A stretch of 64,000 nt of DNA from Trichomonas tenax (Eukaryota > Parabasalia > Trichomonadida > Trichomonadidae): NCBI GenBank assembly GCA_023091735.1, contig JALKBU010000028.1, forward strand, positions 1 to 64,000, read 5' to 3'. Below the pieces are notes generated by a model. The model had not been told where the DNA came from. It was given only the letters and a program-made list of their open reading frames with translations, and ran no database searches. Of the stretch, positions 62,618 to 64,000 are shown piece by piece (the stretch's first letter is position 1; every line of letters begins with the position of its first letter). The position numbers were made by a program, and so were the translations under genes.

Positions 62618-63238
62618 AATTTTTATAAAAAAGTGTCACATATATGCCAAATAAATAATTTATATGTCAAAATTTAATACACAGATATTTAGAAGATAAC
62701 ATTTTGTTCCTATGCTTAAATCAAGTAGTTGTGATATTTAACAAAAGATTTATTGATATCATTGTAATATCTCTTCAAATATACAAAATCATAGCTCAAT
62801 TCTTTGGTTATAGCCTAACAACAATACATTGAATATAATTTTATTGCCCTATAACTTGTTATGCTTTATTATTTTGTTGAAAATATCGATTTCATATAGA
62901 AGCCTGATGCTTTATAGATAAATAAACATCCAATTTTTAAGCATATACTCAATGTTTCAAACTTCAATCTTGAAAATATATTTTGCGATAAATATAAAAT
63001 TGGAATTATGAAAAATTAAACAGACAAAAAGTTTTCCATTATGATATATTCATGGAAGCAATCGATATAAGATCAATATCTTTAATAAATTGTGATAATA
63101 ATTCGAATTTTACTAAAGTTATATTTGGAAAAGTAAAACTGAATATACCCAAAGATTAAATTTGCAAAAAAACTCCAAAAAGAAAATTGTCGGCGGTTTT
63201 TTTGTTCTTTTTTGTCCGTTACAAATTAGATTCAAAAA
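62618..63238. other. Intergenic between divergent genes
   Basis: AT-rich, with no initiator of the clear TCAYTW kind near the LC8 start. Nothing else was seen. Confidence 0.45.
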
Positions 63239-63571
63239 ATGGCTCAAGCCCAAGCAGCAGATCTAGATTTCAACCCTAAATTCATCGACATGGACGAGGA
63301 AAGAGTCGACGAAGCCAAAAAAATTATCAAAGAGGCAGTGAACACATGCTCTGACGAGCGCGAAATGGCGAAAAAGATCAAGCTTCACTTCGATGAGCTA
63401 TACGGCAAGATTTGGCATTGCGTCGTTGGTAAATCATTTGGTACATTCGGCACTCACGAAACAAAGAATTATTTATATATCTATTATAAACAAACAGCTG
63501 TCCAGCTCTGGAAATGCGGTTATATCTACGAAAAGGCTGCTCAGACAGAAGACAAACAAGAACAGAACTAA
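63239..63571 (+). CDS. DYNLL: Dynein light chain LC8
   Basis: 110 residues. LC8 features: a helical start MDEERVDEAKKIIKEAVNTC, then KIKLHFDELYGKIWHCVVGK, SFGTFGTHETKNYLYIYY and QTAVQLWKCGY, corresponding to the family's VGRNFGSYVTHE and ILLFKSG strands. LC8 dimers bind dynein intermediate chains and many other partners, and act in axonemal and cytoplasmic dynein. The N- and C-terminal extensions (QAQAADLDFNPKF; AAQTEDKQEQN) are lineage-specific. Confidence 0.93.
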   Translation: MAQAQAADLDFNPKFIDMDEERVDEAKKIIKEAVNTCSDEREMAKKIKLHFDELYGKIWHCVVGKSFGTFGTHETKNYLYIYYKQTAVQLWKCGYIYEKAAQTEDKQEQN

Positions 63572-64000
63572 ATATTGCTTCAGTATTCTAAACATTTACA
63601 TTTGTTTCCCTACATTACATTTTTTTGTTTTAAAGCAGTAAATATATCTTTAGAACTTTTAATAAGAAATCACTTGACTATTGTTTTGGACTATTTTTTG
63701 TGGAATTTTGGTTTTGTTATATATTTTAACGAACTAAATGCCATATTAGACAAAATCAATGGCAAATATATAAATGAATCAAATCTCAAAACTTTCATAG
63801 TTTATAGCTATAATAATAAATATCGAATTAGAATAATTAATTTTAACATTGTATATTGCTATCTTTTTACAAACACGTTGAATTTGATCGATTGGATCTA
63901 CTTTAGAATATCCAATTCTATAAAGAATAGACATTTTGAAATTTGAAGTGGAAAATCCTATAAAATGTAATTGGATCAAATCAAAACTTAAAGTCTCTTC
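63572..64000. other. Intergenic to the right edge
   Basis: AT-rich, no gene recognised up to the end of the window. Confidence 0.4.

Overview
The window is AT-rich eukaryotic nuclear DNA with compact, apparently intronless genes. It most likely comes from a parabasalid protist, and a Tritrichomonas-like trichomonad (for example T. foetus) fits best. Three things support this. Many genes have a trichomonad-type initiator (TCAYTW) only 5-30 bases before the ATG. The gene families are typical of trichomonads: BspA-like leucine-rich repeats, DUF3447-type ankyrin proteins, an expanded Rab set and clan CA cysteine peptidases. Decayed family members and mobile-element debris fill the gaps between housekeeping genes. 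The genus is inferred from these features, not proven.

Layout. 1-3.2 kb is gene-poor and rich in inverted repeats. 3.2-12.5 kb carries a Mob1 kinase activator, riboflavin kinase, a redox-dead thioredoxin-fold ER protein, a gamma-tubulin-complex (GCP5/6-like) protein and the ALG11 mannosyltransferase. 13-17.7 kb holds one intact gene, a ubiquitin-like fusion, among fragments of unknown families. 17.7-25 kb carries a TM9/nonaspanin, a cathepsin B-like peptidase, a PqiA-like membrane fragment, a broken MdaB-like quinone reductase, an ankyrin protein, a small coiled-coil protein and prefoldin subunit 1. 25.3-27.7 kb is an ankyrin pseudogene split by a 1264-bp mariner-type element. 28-30 kb is a gene desert.

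30.1-34.6 kb is dense: a Rab GTPase, a CDP-alcohol phosphotransferase relative that has lost its catalytic motif, a 411-bp inverted-repeat element with a minisatellite core and a 17-bp flanking duplication, a HEN1-like small-RNA methyltransferase, a Qb-SNARE and ribosomal protein eS24. A BspA-like pseudogene follows, then an ATR-type PI3K-like kinase of about 2300 residues and a CSN1/RPN7-like PCI protein. 45-47 kb is empty. 47-56.9 kb carries a NOM1/Sgd1-like ribosome-biogenesis factor, histone H2B, two decayed copies of a beta-helix-like surface family, a second ankyrin pseudogene, VPS16 and a second Rab. 57.8-63.6 kb carries two ER thioredoxin-fold proteins, a HEAT-repeat protein (possibly INTS4-like), a small Snapin-like protein and an LC8 dynein light chain.

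Functional themes are endomembrane traffic (two Rabs, SNARE, VPS16, TM9, Snapin-like), ER protein and lipid biology (ALG11, three PDI-like proteins, the phosphotransferase relative), cytoskeleton (GCP, LC8, prefoldin) and DNA/RNA control (ATR, H2B, HEN1, NOM1). Genes are independent transcription units. A second recurring upstream motif, TGNCATGTAAA, often faces the start codon.
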